A DNA stretch of 32,466 nucleotides from Verrucomicrobia bacterium UBA1200 (GCA_002309765.1 DBXY01000065.1:1-32466); one strand, 5' to 3'; positions 7,602-16,026 are shown, counted from the first letter of the stretch. Numbers and translations: made by a program. Notes: generated by a model not told the origin, from the sequence alone.

Positions 7602-9164
7602 ATGAAAATAACGCTTTCTACTTTGTTTATCGGACTGATTGCGGTGGCGGCGGCGCTCTGTTGGCGGCTGCCGCGACTGGACGCCAAACCCATGCACGGG
7701 GACGAAGCCAACCAAGCCGTGCGAGCCGGCATTCTGATGGACGAGGGCGAGTACCATTACGACCCCACCGACCACCACGGCCCGGCGCTTTACTTTGCCG
7801 CCCTGCCCTTCTGCCGCGCCACCGCCAAGACCTTCGCCGAAACCACCGAATGGAATTTCCGTCTGGTTCCGGTAACGTTCTCCGTCATCACCCTGCTATT
7901 GATGCTGGGTCTGCAAAACCGGCGGGAGGGTCCGCTCTTCCTGAACCCGGTCGGACTGCTGGCCGCGCTACTTTTCACCGCCTGCTCACCGGCCATGGTC
8001 TACTATTCGCGTTTCTTCATCCAAGAGACAATGCTGGTAACGTTTCTCACCGGGATGCTGCTGTGCGGACTCCGCTGGTCGGAAAGCGAAAACGCCAAAT
8101 CCCGATACGGATGGGCGGCAGGGCTGGGCGCGTTCGCCGGGCTGGCCGCCGCGTCGAAAGAGACCGTGGTGCTCTCGTTCGCCGCCGCCGCGTTGGCGGG
8201 GCTGGCCGCCTTCGGCTGGCGCCGGATCCGGGAACACCTGGGCTGGCGCGATCTGGCGTGGGTGGCGGCAGCCGCCGCGCTGACCGGAATACTGCTGTTC
8301 TCGTCTTTCGGCACCCATTTCCGGGGCGTTTACGACGCGCTCTTCAGCACCGTTTCGGCGTACCTCCACCGCGCCACCGCCGTGCCGGAACACCAGCACC
8401 CCTGGCACTTTTATCTGACCACCTTGTTCTATTTCCGTTACGGGCGCGGCCCGGTATGGGGCGAATGGTTCTTCATCGCCCCCGCGCTCTGCGCGTTCGC
8501 GTTAAGTTTCTGGCGCGGCAGCGGGTTCCCCGAGCGCTGGCTGCTGACGGTGCGCTTCATCGGATTCTACACCATCGCGCTAACCGTAATCTACAGCTGC
8601 ATACCGTACAAAACCCCGTGGTGCGGGCTGTCGTTCCTGCACGGGTACCTTATGCTGGCGGCGGTGACGGTCGGACTCTTCGCCCGCGCGGCGGCGCGGA
8701 TATTCTGTCACGGTCGACGAACCTGGGGTACCGCGATAATGTTGTTCACCGTCGGCTGGGCCGCGCATTGGGTTTACAGCCAATGCCGCCAATCCTACCG
8801 CGCCTGTTTCCAATACGCCGCCGACCCGCGCAACCCGTATGTCTATGCCCACACCGGAACCGACGCGATGAATCTGGTAGCAGCGATCGAGACAGCCGCC
8901 AAACGTGCTCAAGGAGCGGATACGCCGATTGCCGTCGCCGCCCCGCCGTCCGATATCTGGCCGTTGCCGTGGTATCTGCGGGCCTACCGCAACGTTGGCT
9001 ACTGGAACCGCATTGAAGAGGTCCCGGCGGAGTTCAATCCGGTAGTGGTGGTTGCCGCCGCCGACCAAGGCGACCTTGCCGAGTCCCGTTTCGGCAAAGG
9101 CAAGCAATGCAACTTTTACGGCATACGTCCCGGCACATTGTTAAACCTGTTCATTCCGGAGTGA
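7602..9164 (+). CDS. Polytopic membrane protein, Agl23-like (TIGR03663)
   Basis: A 520-residue integral membrane protein with about ten hydrophobic segments. The N-terminal loop after the first helix carries RLDAKPMHGDEANQA, followed by YDPTDHHGPALYF and YYSRFFIQE. These motifs fit the TIGR03663 ('flippase activity-associated protein Agl23') group, whose fold resembles GT-C glycosyltransferases such as ArnT/PMT. By family analogy it may transfer a sugar from a lipid carrier on the outer face of the inner membrane, but no substrate is known. The ATG at 7602 follows GGGGGA closely; a GTG one codon earlier is an alternative. The pepN-like gene starts four bases after this stop codon, so they share a transcript. 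Confidence 0.75.
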   Translation: MKITLSTLFIGLIAVAAALCWRLPRLDAKPMHGDEANQAVRAGILMDEGEYHYDPTDHHGPALYFAALPFCRATAKTFAETTEWNFRLVPVTFSVITLLLMLGLQNRREGPLFLNPVGLLAALLFTACSPAMVYYSRFFIQETMLVTFLTGMLLCGLRWSESENAKSRYGWAAGLGAFAGLAAASKETVVLSFAAAALAGLAAFGWRRIREHLGWRDLAWVAAAAALTGILLFSSFGTHFRGVYDALFSTVSAYLHRATAVPEHQHPWHFYLTTLFYFRYGRGPVWGEWFFIAPALCAFALSFWRGSGFPERWLLTVRFIGFYTIALTVIYSCIPYKTPWCGLSFLHGYLMLAAVTVGLFARAAARIFCHGRRTWGTAIMLFTVGWAAHWVYSQCRQSYRACFQYAADPRNPYVYAHTGTDAMNLVAAIETAAKRAQGADTPIAVAAPPSDIWPLPWYLRAYRNVGYWNRIEEVPAEFNPVVVVAAADQGDLAESRFGKGKQCNFYGIRPGTLLNLFIPE

Positions 9165-9168
9165 CACC

Positions 9169-11727
9169 ATGGAAAAAAGCAACTACCGCTTCAATCGTTC
9201 CGATTTCCGACTGCCCGACTTCCAACTCATCCATGTGGAGGCTAAACTGGAGTTTTACGAAGACCGCGTGGACGGTTCGGAAACCCTAACCCTCGCCCCG
9301 CGCCAAGCCGCGGACCTGCTGATGCTCGACGCCAAAGCGCTCACTATTTTCGAGGTGGCCGACCCCGACAGCGGCACTCCGCTCCAATATGAGGAAGACA
9401 CCCGCAACCATAAACTGAAGATCCATCTGCCCCGCGAATTCGCCGCCGGCGAGGCGGTGAAGGTCTTCATCCGTTGCCGCTGCGTGCCGTCCGACACCAT
9501 TCTGGAGGGCATCTATCGCGACACTACCCCGCCGGGCTGTCCCCAGCAATACATGTCGCAATGCCAGCAAATCGGTTTCCAGCGGATACTGCCGATCATC
9601 GACGACTGCACCGCCAAATGCACCTTCCGCACAACGCTGGAAGGCGATTCGCGCTACACCCACCTTATCTCCAACGGCGACCCCGACCCCGCCACCAATC
9701 CCGACGGCGTTCCAGTGCCAGTGCCCGGCAACCCTGCTCGCCAGACCATTACCTACGAAAACCGGGTGCCGATGGCCCCCTACCTTTTCATCGCCTGCGC
9801 GGGAACTTGGGAATCGCTATCCGACACCGTGAGCTATCCCGACGGCGGCAAGACGGTAAAACTGGAATACCTGGTGCCGCCCGGACATCTGGCCGGCGCA
9901 AAAATCCCGATGCAAATCCTGAAAGACTCGGTGTTGTTCCAGCACCAGCTAACCGGCTTTGTGTACCCTTACCAGACCTACCGCACCATCTGTATGGAAA
10001 AATCGCTATACGGCGGCATGGAGAACACCGGCAACACCACGATTATCACCGAAGCCGCGCTGATTGACGACACCATCGCTGACCAACGGATGATTTACGC
10101 CTACGGAGTGATCCCGCACGAGTACGAGCACAGCCACTGCGGCAGCGGGGTTACCATGGAAACGCTGTTCGACATGTGGCTCAACGAAGCCTACACCGTA
10201 AATGTCGAACGGGCGTTCCTGGCCAAAACTTTCGGAAGCGCGTTCATGCGGTCGCAGGAGATCGAATCGCTCCGGACTAACGGCGGGGCGTTCGCCGAGG
10301 AAGAGGGCGGCACGTCCGGCAGCGTGGTTCGAGAGGGCGTGAACGACCCCGACGAGGTGGTCGACGCCATCACCTACGACAAAGCCCCCGAAGTGCTGAA
10401 CACGCTGAAAAACCTGATCGGCGAGGAAAAATACCACGCCGCGTGGATGGAATACTTCCGGCGTTTCAGCGGCGGCAACGCCAATACCGACGACTTCCTT
10501 AAAGTGTTCACGGAAGTGTCGGGACGCGATATCGGCCAGTTAATGCGCCCGTGGCTGTTTAACGCCGGGCACCCTACCGTCCGCGCCGCGTGGGAATGGG
10601 AGAACGGCGAACTGTCCATCACCCTCGAACGCGACGGCGACTACACCGTGCCGGTACCTTACGCGTTAGTAAAAGACGGACGGGACGTGGCCAGCGGCAC
10701 GTTTGTGCTGGACGGGGCGAAGCAGCGTTTTACCACCCGCTGCCCCAAGCCGGATTTCATCTCTTGGAACCGCGGGTGCGGGTTTTACGGGGTGTTGACG
10801 GTGGACGCTACCGAGGAACAGCTGATACTTCAGGCCCGAACCGACCCTAACGCCTTCAACCGCGCCGAAGCGATGAAAATGCTGCGGGATATGGGCGCGT
10901 CTGAAGTTTGGCTGCATATCTACCGCGAGGTCTTTTTCGATGCAAAAATGGATCTTGGGGACAAAGCTCTGATGCTGGCGATCCCGTCCGATTCGCTGGA
11001 CCGCCGCCGTCGGGCCATGGTACGGGAAAACGTGCGGGAAATGCACGCGCTTCGCCAGGCCGCCGCCCGCAAAATCGGCATCGAGGCATTGATAGCCGCC
11101 ATCGCGAACTCCGCCACGGGTGGACAGGACGCGGCCGCGATCATCCGCCGATCCTATGAAAACCGGGTACTGCAACTACTATCGGAAATCGACCAGCCCG
11201 AGGTTTGGGACGCCATCATCGCATACCTTGACCGGGCCCAAAACATCACCGCCCGGATTAACGCCCTGAACGCTTTGGTGGCGGGGAATTGTCCGCGCCG
11301 CTATGAAGTGCTGGCCGCAGAAGGCGAAAAAATGCGGCAATCTATCAACGGCTACAGCAGCTATCTCCGGCTGGTGGCCAGCGATCCGCACGACACCGTG
11401 TTTGGAGCCATCGCGGCCGAAGAACAACGTCCCGGCTGGAGCATTTCGCACCCCGCGTTCAGCCGCGCCCTGTATTGCGGTTTCGCCGCGAACGCCGACC
11501 GGCTTTGGACGCAAAATGGTCTGGAGTGGATCGAAGCGACGATCATCAAGTACGCCAAGGTCAGCGAATACAACGCCCTGCGTCTTCTGGTCCCGTTCCT
11601 GAACTGGCGGTGGTTTGAACCGGAGTTGCGCGAGACCGTGCGTCTGCTGCTGACCCGCATCGCGGCGGCACTGCCGCAGGAACAGTTTGCGTTTATCGGC
11701 GGCCGTCTGGAGGCGATGCTGAAATAG
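9169..11727 (+). CDS. pepN: M1-family aminopeptidase, PepN type
   Basis: A zinc aminopeptidase of 852 residues that removes N-terminal residues from peptides in the cytoplasm (no signal peptide). The exopeptidase motif is GGMEN (282-286; usually GAMEN). Zinc ligands are HEYEH (317-321) plus Glu340, exactly 18 residues after the second histidine. The transition-state tyrosine is Tyr403 in ITYDKAPEVL, aligned with TVYEKGAEV of E. coli PepN. The C-terminal 300 residues are the helical M1 domain. GGAG lies before the ATG, and the gene follows the membrane-protein gene by four bases. The reason for pairing a peptidase with an Agl23-like protein is not evident. Confidence 0.92.
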   Translation: MEKSNYRFNRSDFRLPDFQLIHVEAKLEFYEDRVDGSETLTLAPRQAADLLMLDAKALTIFEVADPDSGTPLQYEEDTRNHKLKIHLPREFAAGEAVKVFIRCRCVPSDTILEGIYRDTTPPGCPQQYMSQCQQIGFQRILPIIDDCTAKCTFRTTLEGDSRYTHLISNGDPDPATNPDGVPVPVPGNPARQTITYENRVPMAPYLFIACAGTWESLSDTVSYPDGGKTVKLEYLVPPGHLAGAKIPMQILKDSVLFQHQLTGFVYPYQTYRTICMEKSLYGGMENTGNTTIITEAALIDDTIADQRMIYAYGVIPHEYEHSHCGSGVTMETLFDMWLNEAYTVNVERAFLAKTFGSAFMRSQEIESLRTNGGAFAEEEGGTSGSVVREGVNDPDEVVDAITYDKAPEVLNTLKNLIGEEKYHAAWMEYFRRFSGGNANTDDFLKVFTEVSGRDIGQLMRPWLFNAGHPTVRAAWEWENGELSITLERDGDYTVPVPYALVKDGRDVASGTFVLDGAKQRFTTRCPKPDFISWNRGCGFYGVLTVDATEEQLILQARTDPNAFNRAEAMKMLRDMGASEVWLHIYREVFFDAKMDLGDKALMLAIPSDSLDRRRRAMVRENVREMHALRQAAARKIGIEALIAAIANSATGGQDAAAIIRRSYENRVLQLLSEIDQPEVWDAIIAYLDRAQNITARINALNALVAGNCPRRYEVLAAEGEKMRQSINGYSSYLRLVASDPHDTVFGAIAAEEQRPGWSISHPAFSRALYCGFAANADRLWTQNGLEWIEATIIKYAKVSEYNALRLLVPFLNWRWFEPELRETVRLLLTRIAAALPQEQFAFIGGRLEAMLK

Positions 11728-11774
11728 GTCCCAAAACGCAAAAAAGTTTTTGTGCAGCTTTTTGCATTTAGCAA

Positions 11775-11804
11775 TTGACTTTGGAACCGATTTTGGGATA
11801 AAAT
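11775..11804 (+). promoter_or_regulatory. Sigma70-type promoter for rpsT
   Basis: TTGACT (11775-11780), an 18-nt spacer and TAAAAT (11799-11804), leaving a leader of about 35 nt before the rpsT start codon. Confidence 0.75.
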
Positions 11805-11846
11805 AACAACTTACTTTTTTCGAGAGCTTTTAAGGAGCATTGTTTC

Positions 11847-12110
11847 ATGGCGAACATTAAGAGTGCAATTAAGCGTACCAAACAGGCCAAGGCCGCGAAT
11901 CTGCGCAACCGCGCAACCAAGCGTCTTGTCCTCACGAAGCGGAAGACCGCTCTGGCGGCGATTGAGGCCAGCAACAAGGAAGATGCCGCCACGGCGTTCC
12001 GGGTGTACACTTCCGCGCTTGACCGTGCGGTCAAGAAGGGCGTGATCACGAAGAACAACGCCGCCCGCAAAAAGTCCCGCATGGCGCTCGCTATCAAGAA
12101 GATGGCGTAA
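11847..12110 (+). CDS. rpsT: Small ribosomal subunit protein bS20
   Basis: An 87-residue, strongly basic protein beginning MANIKSAIKRTKQA and containing NRATK and NNAARKKSRM, diagnostic of S20, which binds 16S rRNA early in 30S assembly. AAGGAG precedes the ATG. It stands alone between its own promoter and terminator, as is common for rpsT. Confidence 0.98.
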   Translation: MANIKSAIKRTKQAKAANLRNRATKRLVLTKRKTALAAIEASNKEDAATAFRVYTSALDRAVKKGVITKNNAARKKSRMALAIKKMA

Positions 12111-12137
12111 CCGGCAGCCGAAATTGGGCCAATTGAA

Positions 12138-12178
12138 CCGGCCATCCGCCTCTTTTGGGCTGGGTGGCCGGGTTTTTG
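12138..12178 (+). terminator. Rho-independent terminator after rpsT
   Basis: Arms CCGGCCA (12138-12144) and TGGCCGG (12165-12171), with extra inner pairing, followed by GTTTTTG. It ends about 12 nt before the lipB start codon, which argues against any earlier lipB start. Confidence 0.85.
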
Positions 12179-12189
12179 TGTTTATAGCT

Positions 12190-12834
12190 ATGGGCATCCT
12201 TGAGATTCGGGAACTTCCTGGATTGGTGCCGTATTCTGACGCGCTGGCGCTGCAGGAGCGGCTTCACGAGCAACGGCGGGCGGGAGAAATACCCGACACG
12301 CTGTTGCTTTTGGAACACCGTCCGGTGTACACGCTGGGTTGTTCCGCCGACGTTTCGCACATCCTGCTGGACGGCGGACAACTCGCGGCGGCCGGCATCG
12401 AACGGGTGCAGACCAACCGCGGCGGGGATGTCACCTACCACGGGCCGGGACAGCTTGTGGGTTATCCGATCATCCATCTCGGCGAACGGGGAATAAAGGT
12501 GGTTGAATACGTAACCGCCATCGAAGAGACTATTATCCGCGCCGTCTCCGAATTCGGGATTGCCGCCAACCGCGACGAACGCAACCGCGGGGTGTGGGTC
12601 GGCAACAGCAAACTCTGCGCCCTAGGAATCCGGGTTTCGCGTCAAGTTGCCATGCACGGTTTTGCCTTGAACGTAAATACCCGGCTGGAAGATTTCGGCG
12701 GCATTATCCCGTGCGGGATTTCAAACGCGGGAGTAACCTCGATGGCCAAGCTGTTGGGCACCCCGCCTCCGATGGCGGCAGTGAAACAAGCGGTAATCCG
12801 GCAATTCAAAGCCGTCCTAAACTATAACCACTAA
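12190..12834 (+). CDS. lipB: Octanoyl-[ACP]:protein N-octanoyltransferase
   Basis: LipB moves octanoate from acyl carrier protein to lipoyl domains of 2-oxoacid dehydrogenases and the glycine cleavage system, the first step of lipoate synthesis. The 214 residues include the family signature RGGDVTYHGPGQ (77-88), the catalytic Lys141 (NSKLCALGIRV) and the acyl-carrying Cys175 (IPCGISNAGVTS). I chose ATG 12190; a longer frame from TTG 12124 would run through the rpsT terminator. No clear ribosome-binding site is present, so translation may be near-leaderless or weak. The last residues (NYNH) are encoded by the first unit of the ACTAACC-type repeat tract, which also supplies the stop codon. The partner lipA is not in the window. 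Confidence 0.94.
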   Translation: MGILEIRELPGLVPYSDALALQERLHEQRRAGEIPDTLLLLEHRPVYTLGCSADVSHILLDGGQLAAAGIERVQTNRGGDVTYHGPGQLVGYPIIHLGERGIKVVEYVTAIEETIIRAVSEFGIAANRDERNRGVWVGNSKLCALGIRVSRQVAMHGFALNVNTRLEDFGGIIPCGISNAGVTSMAKLLGTPPPMAAVKQAVIRQFKAVLNYNH

Positions 12835-12873
12835 CCCACTAACCACTAATCACTAACCACTAACCACTAACAT
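12826..12873. repeat. ACTAACC-type degenerate tandem tract, first block
   Basis: About seven imperfect copies of a 7-8 bp unit (ACTAACC, ACTAATC) starting inside the lipB coding end. A different tandem follows at 12895-12922 (ACTTCGG/ACTTCAG/ACTTCCGG), and a third, CTCAACCATCAACG-like, at 12930-12957. No gene is seen from 12835 to 13071. Confidence 0.85.
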
Positions 12874-13009
12874 ATAACTTACCGTTCAGCCACAAGACTT
12901 CGGACTTCAGACTTCCGGACTCCGCTTCTCAACCATCAACGCTAAACCCTCAACTGCCCCACCCCACGTTACCCTCATTTACATTCCCGTGCGAAGCGCG
13001 GGCGGCGGG

Positions 13010-13055
13010 CTAACCACTAATCACTAACCACTAACCCCTAACCACTAATCACTAT
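13010..13055. repeat. ACTAACC-type degenerate tandem tract, second block
   Basis: The same unit as at 12826-12873 (CTAACCACTAATCACTAACC and further), again about six or seven copies. It ends 17 nt before the -35 box of the AAA operon promoter. Confidence 0.85.
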
Positions 13056-13071
13056 TTTTCACATTTGCCTG

Positions 13072-13100
13072 TTGACATTGCCAGACAAAAGGAGTAATAT
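13072..13100 (+). promoter_or_regulatory. Near-consensus sigma70 promoter of the AAA module
   Basis: TTGACA (13072-13077), a 17-nt spacer and TAATAT (13095-13100). It is the closest to consensus of any promoter in the window, implying strong intrinsic expression unless repressed. Transcription would start near 13107 and leave a leader of about 380 nt before the 76-residue gene. Confidence 0.8.
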
Positions 13101-13163
13101 CCCGCACCAATTCCTTCTGGGAAAGTTTTTTTAATCAATAATTCAAACAGTCGGGGTGAATTT

Positions 13164-13301
13164 ATGGCAAAGAAACAACTTTCTGCTTTCGTTTTCGATT
13201 TTTCTTTTATGGGCGCATTCAAAAACTGCGTCACGGTGGCGGAGCGTCTTGACAACGCTCAAACTGCTAACGGGAAACTTTCCGCCGCTGGGCTGCTTTA
13301 A
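13164..13301 (+). CDS. Candidate 45-residue leader small ORF
   Basis: ATG at 13164 follows GGGGTGA with a 4-5 nt spacing and runs 45 codons to TAA at 13299. The product starts MAKKQLSAFVFDFSFMGAF and ends KLSAAGLL, with a basic start, an aromatic middle and no recognised family. It is the first start with a ribosome-binding site after the strong promoter. It could encode a small partner, act as a regulatory leader peptide, or be chance. A short GC hairpin (GGGCT/AGCCC, 13290-13308) spans its stop codon. The opposite strand also has an open frame here, so coding status is uncertain. Confidence 0.35.
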   Translation: MAKKQLSAFVFDFSFMGAFKNCVTVAERLDNAQTANGKLSAAGLL

Positions 13302-13486
13302 TAGCCCGTAAAAAACCTTTTCCCTCTTTTCAAGGCGATCGGGCCTGCCTGACCGCCAATCCTTTGTGCCGTCTTGCACTCCGGTCAATGCCGCGACGTA
13401 ATGTCGTTGTGTCCCGCTACTGCAGACCATAATGGGATTTTGTGTCTTTTGACAACGCTTCCAACGATTTCGTTCAAGGGAAAACC

Positions 13487-13717
13487 ATGGACTCTGACAA
13501 TGACGACACCAATCTTTTTGACCAACTTGATGAAGACCTTTACGATATGATTATGTCGCCGGCCAGCATTATGGCGCGCTCGCGCCGCAGCGACTGGCTC
13601 GAATACTTCAAAAGGGCGGAAATCGAGATGGTTATGCGTATTTACGGCTTTTCTCAAGAAAAAGCCAAAGCATTAATCGCCAAACGTTTGGCAAAAAAGG
13701 AGAAAAACCATGAGTGA
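13487..13717 (+). CDS. Small acidic/basic protein linked to the double-AAA ATPase
   Basis: A 76-residue protein of no recognised family. The first 20 residues are very acidic (MDSDNDDTNLFDQLDEDLYD). The C-terminus is helical and basic (EKAKALIAKRLAKKEKNHE) after SRRSDWLEYFKRAEIEMVMRIYGFS. The ATG at 13487 follows AAGGGAA; a GTG at 13442 is an unlikely alternative. Its last codons overlap the ATPase start by 8 nt, so the two are translationally coupled and probably made in fixed ratio. An adaptor, substrate or inhibitor of the ATPase is a reasonable guess from this coupling alone. Confidence 0.7.
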   Translation: MDSDNDDTNLFDQLDEDLYDMIMSPASIMARSRRSDWLEYFKRAEIEMVMRIYGFSQEKAKALIAKRLAKKEKNHE

Positions 13718-15902
13718 ATTTCAACCCGTGGCTACCACATTTTTACTTCGCAATATGGCCCGGTTCTGGATGAATCTGGTCAGATACCACAAGCAAGACA
13801 TCACCAACCAGAACTTCTTCAATCTGGTTCATTACCAGTTTGACCGCGATTTGGCCATCGAACTGATCGAAGTGGCGTTCAGCGAGCAGGAGCTGGACGA
13901 AATGAAAAACGAACGCTACCGTTTTACCCAACTGCGGATGGACGATCCCATCAATTGCATATACCAGGCCATTTGGAACCACGAACGGTATCGCGAAAGG
14001 GCTAGAGTCATGCTTGAAACCGTCGGCAAATGCATTTTGGCCAACTTGGGGACATCAAGCCACGAAGAGCAGATGGAAAAGCGGTTCGAAGAGTTGAAGC
14101 GCAGCATGAAACTCAATGACCACGAATACGCGGCAATGATACTGGCCTATATGTTGGAACACACCTACTTCGATTGGCCATGCGGTTTGGATATCACGGA
14201 CAAACCGATGTTCTACGCGATGGCACTGAACATCTCGCTTTCCGAAATGTCAAACAACGTGATGGTGGCTGACGGACGGTTACGCAAATTCAATCTGCTG
14301 GACAAGGGATGGGATTGGAACCACAATGTTTACGACTCGTATATCAACGGTACTGGCAATGATGCGGTGGACCGGCGTTTCTACCGGGTCGCCGATCTTT
14401 CGCAAACCTTGCCGTGGGAATATTTCGGTTCGCTCGCCGAGTTGGACGGTGAACTGCTGCGCCGGGTCATCACCCCCGGTATCGGCAAAAAACACATTCT
14501 GCTTTACGGCGTCCCCGGCACCGGGAAAACCAGCTTCGCCCGCGCGCTTGCCAAACAGTTGGGGTTCACCGCCTATGAAATCAAACTGGGCGACCGGCAA
14601 AATATGTCCAATGAATTCCGCCTCACCGGAATTCGGGTCTGCAACGAATGCGAGAACGATACCAAAGCCTTGATGATCATCGACGAAGCCGACGAACTGT
14701 TGCGGAGCGGCGTCGGCATGGCATCGGGACGGTTTGATATCCGCAACACCACCGAAAAGGGACTCACCAACAACATTTTGGACGAAAGCCGGATACCGAC
14801 CATCTGGATCTGCAACTCCTCGCCGGATGAGATCGACGAGAGCGTGCGGCGGCGGTTCGACTACTCGATCCATTTCGACAAACTCTCCAGCGAGCAGCGC
14901 GAATTCATTTGGCGCAACACCGTGACCTCTCTTGGGATGCGGGACATTGTTAACGATTCGAAAATCAAGCTTTACGCTGATAAATACCCCACCTCCCCCG
15001 GCGGAATTTCCATGGTGCTTACCAACGTCAAGCAAATCGGCGCCACCGCCGAGGACATCGACGAGCTGATTGACCGGTTCATGAAACCGCACTGCCTCCT
15101 GATGGGGTTGCCGGAAAACAACAGCAAAACCGCGCCCGCCAAAGAGTACTCGCTGGAAGGCTTGAACATCAAGGGCAAAGTGCCGTTGGCCAATCTGGTG
15201 CGGGCCGTCAGAAACTACCTAGACGAGGATTTCAACCGTGACAGCGACGACCGGCCAAGGATGAACATCCTGCTTTGGGGACCGCCCGGCACGGGGAAAA
15301 CCGAATTTGTAAAGTTTCTCGGCGAACAGCTTGACCGAAACGTGCTGGTAAAGTTCGGCAGCGACTTGTTCTGCAAATGGGTCGGCGGCACCGAAGAAAA
15401 CATCGCCGGCGCCTTCCGTCAGGCGGAAATCGAACACTCGATCCTCTTTTTCGATGAGATCGACGGGATTGTCCAAGACCGCACCCACGCGCACCAAAAC
15501 TGGGAGATTTCGCAGGTCAACGAACTGCTGCAGCAGATGGAGAATTTCAACGGGGTGATGGTGGCAGCCACCAACTTCAGCAACAATCTGGACTCCGCCA
15601 TCATTCGCCGCTTCACCTTCAAGCTGGAGTTCGATTATCTTGACGAAACCGGGAAACGGATCTTTTTCGAACGGATGTTCAAGACCCAACTCTCCGACGA
15701 CGAGGCCAAAGCGCTCAACGCCGTGAAGAACCTGACGCCGGGCGATTTTCGCACCGTGCGGCAGAGCCTGTTTTATCTGGCGAACCAGTTGACCAACTAC
15801 GACCGCATCGCCGCACTGCGCGAGGAAACCTTGGCCAAAAAGGACATCCCGTCCGCAAGAACGATGACTATCGGTTTCGCCGGCAACCCGTCCGCCGCGT
15901 AA
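13710..15902 (+). CDS. Double-AAA ATPase with unassigned N-terminal domain
   Basis: A 730-residue soluble protein with two AAA modules of the classic (Cdc48/FtsH-like) type. Module 1 has Walker A GVPGTGKTS (267-275), Walker B LMIIDEADE (321-329), sensor Asn369 and arginines 380-382. Module 2 has Walker A GPPGTGKTE (524-532), a pore-loop-like KWVGG (556-560), Walker B ILFFDEIDG (578-586), sensor Asn622 and arginines 633-634. Both look catalytically intact. Residues 1-255 are a helical region of no recognised family. No protease, nuclease or transmembrane segment is present. It probably remodels or unfolds a protein. AAGGAG precedes the ATG, which overlaps the upstream small gene. The base composition looks more A/T-rich than that of the flanking genes. 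Confidence 0.85.
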   Translation: MSEFQPVATTFLLRNMARFWMNLVRYHKQDITNQNFFNLVHYQFDRDLAIELIEVAFSEQELDEMKNERYRFTQLRMDDPINCIYQAIWNHERYRERARVMLETVGKCILANLGTSSHEEQMEKRFEELKRSMKLNDHEYAAMILAYMLEHTYFDWPCGLDITDKPMFYAMALNISLSEMSNNVMVADGRLRKFNLLDKGWDWNHNVYDSYINGTGNDAVDRRFYRVADLSQTLPWEYFGSLAELDGELLRRVITPGIGKKHILLYGVPGTGKTSFARALAKQLGFTAYEIKLGDRQNMSNEFRLTGIRVCNECENDTKALMIIDEADELLRSGVGMASGRFDIRNTTEKGLTNNILDESRIPTIWICNSSPDEIDESVRRRFDYSIHFDKLSSEQREFIWRNTVTSLGMRDIVNDSKIKLYADKYPTSPGGISMVLTNVKQIGATAEDIDELIDRFMKPHCLLMGLPENNSKTAPAKEYSLEGLNIKGKVPLANLVRAVRNYLDEDFNRDSDDRPRMNILLWGPPGTGKTEFVKFLGEQLDRNVLVKFGSDLFCKWVGGTEENIAGAFRQAEIEHSILFFDEIDGIVQDRTHAHQNWEISQVNELLQQMENFNGVMVAATNFSNNLDSAIIRRFTFKLEFDYLDETGKRIFFERMFKTQLSDDEAKALNAVKNLTPGDFRTVRQSLFYLANQLTNYDRIAALREETLAKKDIPSARTMTIGFAGNPSAA

Positions 15903-15950
15903 CGGGGAGGAATTGGGCAGGATTGGAAATCAAATTTAGCTTATTTTACC

Positions 15951-15980
15951 CTTGCGCTACGCAAGTTGATGTGATATGCT
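15951..15980 (+). promoter_or_regulatory. Promoter with overlapping palindromic operator for the dhaKL operon
   Basis: TTGCGC (15952-15957), a 17-nt spacer and TATGCT (15975-15980) with an upstream TG making an extended -10. A perfect palindrome, CTTGCGctaCGCAAG (15951-15965), covers the -35 box and is a natural place for a repressor. No regulator gene is adjacent. Confidence 0.55.
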
Positions 15981-16026
15981 TGCTACAGTTTTTAGTTAAG
16001 TGGATTACGGTCGGGTGGCCGCAAAC

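Noticed and set aside
11728..11774. Terminator after pepN
   Set aside because: A-rich and T-rich strings can pair (GCAAAAAAG with CTTTTTGC), but the stem is A/T-only in its body and not followed by a T-run.
12826..13055. CRISPR array
   Set aside because: Units are only 7-8 bp, degenerate and without unique spacers; no cas genes are present.
13143..13430. 95-codon minus-strand frame opposite the AAA-module leader
   Set aside because: There is no ribosome-binding site and no promoter on that strand; I kept the sense small ORF as the better, still uncertain, candidate.
13107..13441. Leader of the AAA module as a tmRNA or other classic structured RNA
   Set aside because: The ACCA near 13428 and the ANGK-like residues were suggestive, but there is no T-arm, no matching acceptor 5' end and no tag ending in Ala-Ala.
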